In this document: piece by piece, positions 63,872 through 64,000 of the stretch
Position numbering within the stretch: position 1 is the stretch's first letter
Layout of the letters: each line of letters begins with the position of its first letter
From: Sphingopyxis sp. YF1
GTDB taxonomy: Bacteria; Pseudomonadota; Alphaproteobacteria; Sphingomonadales; Sphingomonadaceae
Length of the DNA: 64,000 nucleotides
Direction of reading: 5' to 3'
NCBI RefSeq assembly: GCF_022701295.1
Contig: NZ_CP033204.1
Coordinates: 3,996,501-4,060,500, forward strand
Position numbers and translations under genes: made by a program
The notes under the pieces: model-generated
The model's database searches: none
What the model was told of the DNA's origin: nothing
The model's input: the letters and a program-made list of their open reading frames with translations, nothing else

Positions 63872-64000
63872 GTGACAGCCCTGCCCAACCACCAAAAATT
63901 GGAATGTTATTATCGATTTTCAGCTGCACTAACGCTTTATAAGCTCTGATCGATATACCAGAATTTTCCGTAGGACGAGTCTCATTTGCTGTTGTTCAGC

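Overview
The window looks like chromosomal DNA of a sphingomonad (Alphaproteobacteria), closest in character to Sphingopyxis. The basis is high GC with strong third-position GC bias, dense 4-nt-overlapping operons, alphaproteobacterial versions of ppc, gluQ, egtB/egtD, argB, folD and gyrB, and a TonB-receptor/FecR/ECF-sigma locus of the kind common in sphingomonads. Genus is inferred from gene content only.

Layout. 1-41130 is ordinary backbone. It holds fatty-acid/acyl-CoA genes (two acyl-CoA dehydrogenases and two short-chain dehydrogenases), ppc, a YbaY-type lipoprotein, an HNH endonuclease, gluQ, a HIG1-type membrane protein, a PduO-type cobalamin adenosyltransferase, the ergothioneine pair egtB-egtD and a 3-hydroxyacyl-CoA dehydrogenase. 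These are followed by a methyltransferase coupled to an epoxide hydrolase, a nucleoside transporter, yhhQ-argB-yggT-folD-lipoprotein-marC, an OmpA lipoprotein, a CorC-type CBS protein, an RlpA protein and gyrB. Next comes an eight-gene overlapping minus-strand operon (DUF4129, DUF4350, MoxR, DUF58, SpoIIM, RDD, nitroreductase, lipoprotein), then a fused alpha/beta 2-oxoacid dehydrogenase E1 and an acyltransferase. Several families of palindromic intergenic repeats punctuate this backbone.

41207-49593 is a compact mobile island of about 8.3 kb inserted at the 3' end of tRNA-Glu(CUC). A 52-bp duplication of the tRNA 3' part marks its left end and the intact tRNA gene its right end. It encodes a tyrosine integrase, a 59-aa AlpA/excisionase-type protein, an HUH-type replication protein, and a three-gene unit: a 1365-aa single-chain restriction-methylation enzyme, a 69-aa HTH-like protein and a 211-aa conserved protein. 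Short direct repeats just inside both ends look like integrase arm sites.

49622-51785 is a decayed insertion hot spot. It has a third partial copy of the tRNA 3' end, a 9-bp direct-repeat pair, an 83-bp imperfect tandem repeat, two 5'-truncated genes that meet head to head (an SMC/Rad50-like ATPase and a HEPN protein), a phage-tail-protein remnant and a small membrane protein.

51953-63499 is a predicted peptide or ester uptake-and-hydrolysis locus. A minus-strand operon encodes a carboxylesterase, ECF sigma factor, FecR anti-sigma, STN-containing TonB receptor, unknown exported protein, FKBP prolyl isomerase and S9 peptidase; a second S9 peptidase is divergent. I infer cell-surface signalling that induces a receptor for a proline-containing peptide or ester, which periplasmic enzymes then process. 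The right edge holds an IS5-family transposase fragment that truncates a PilZ-like gene.
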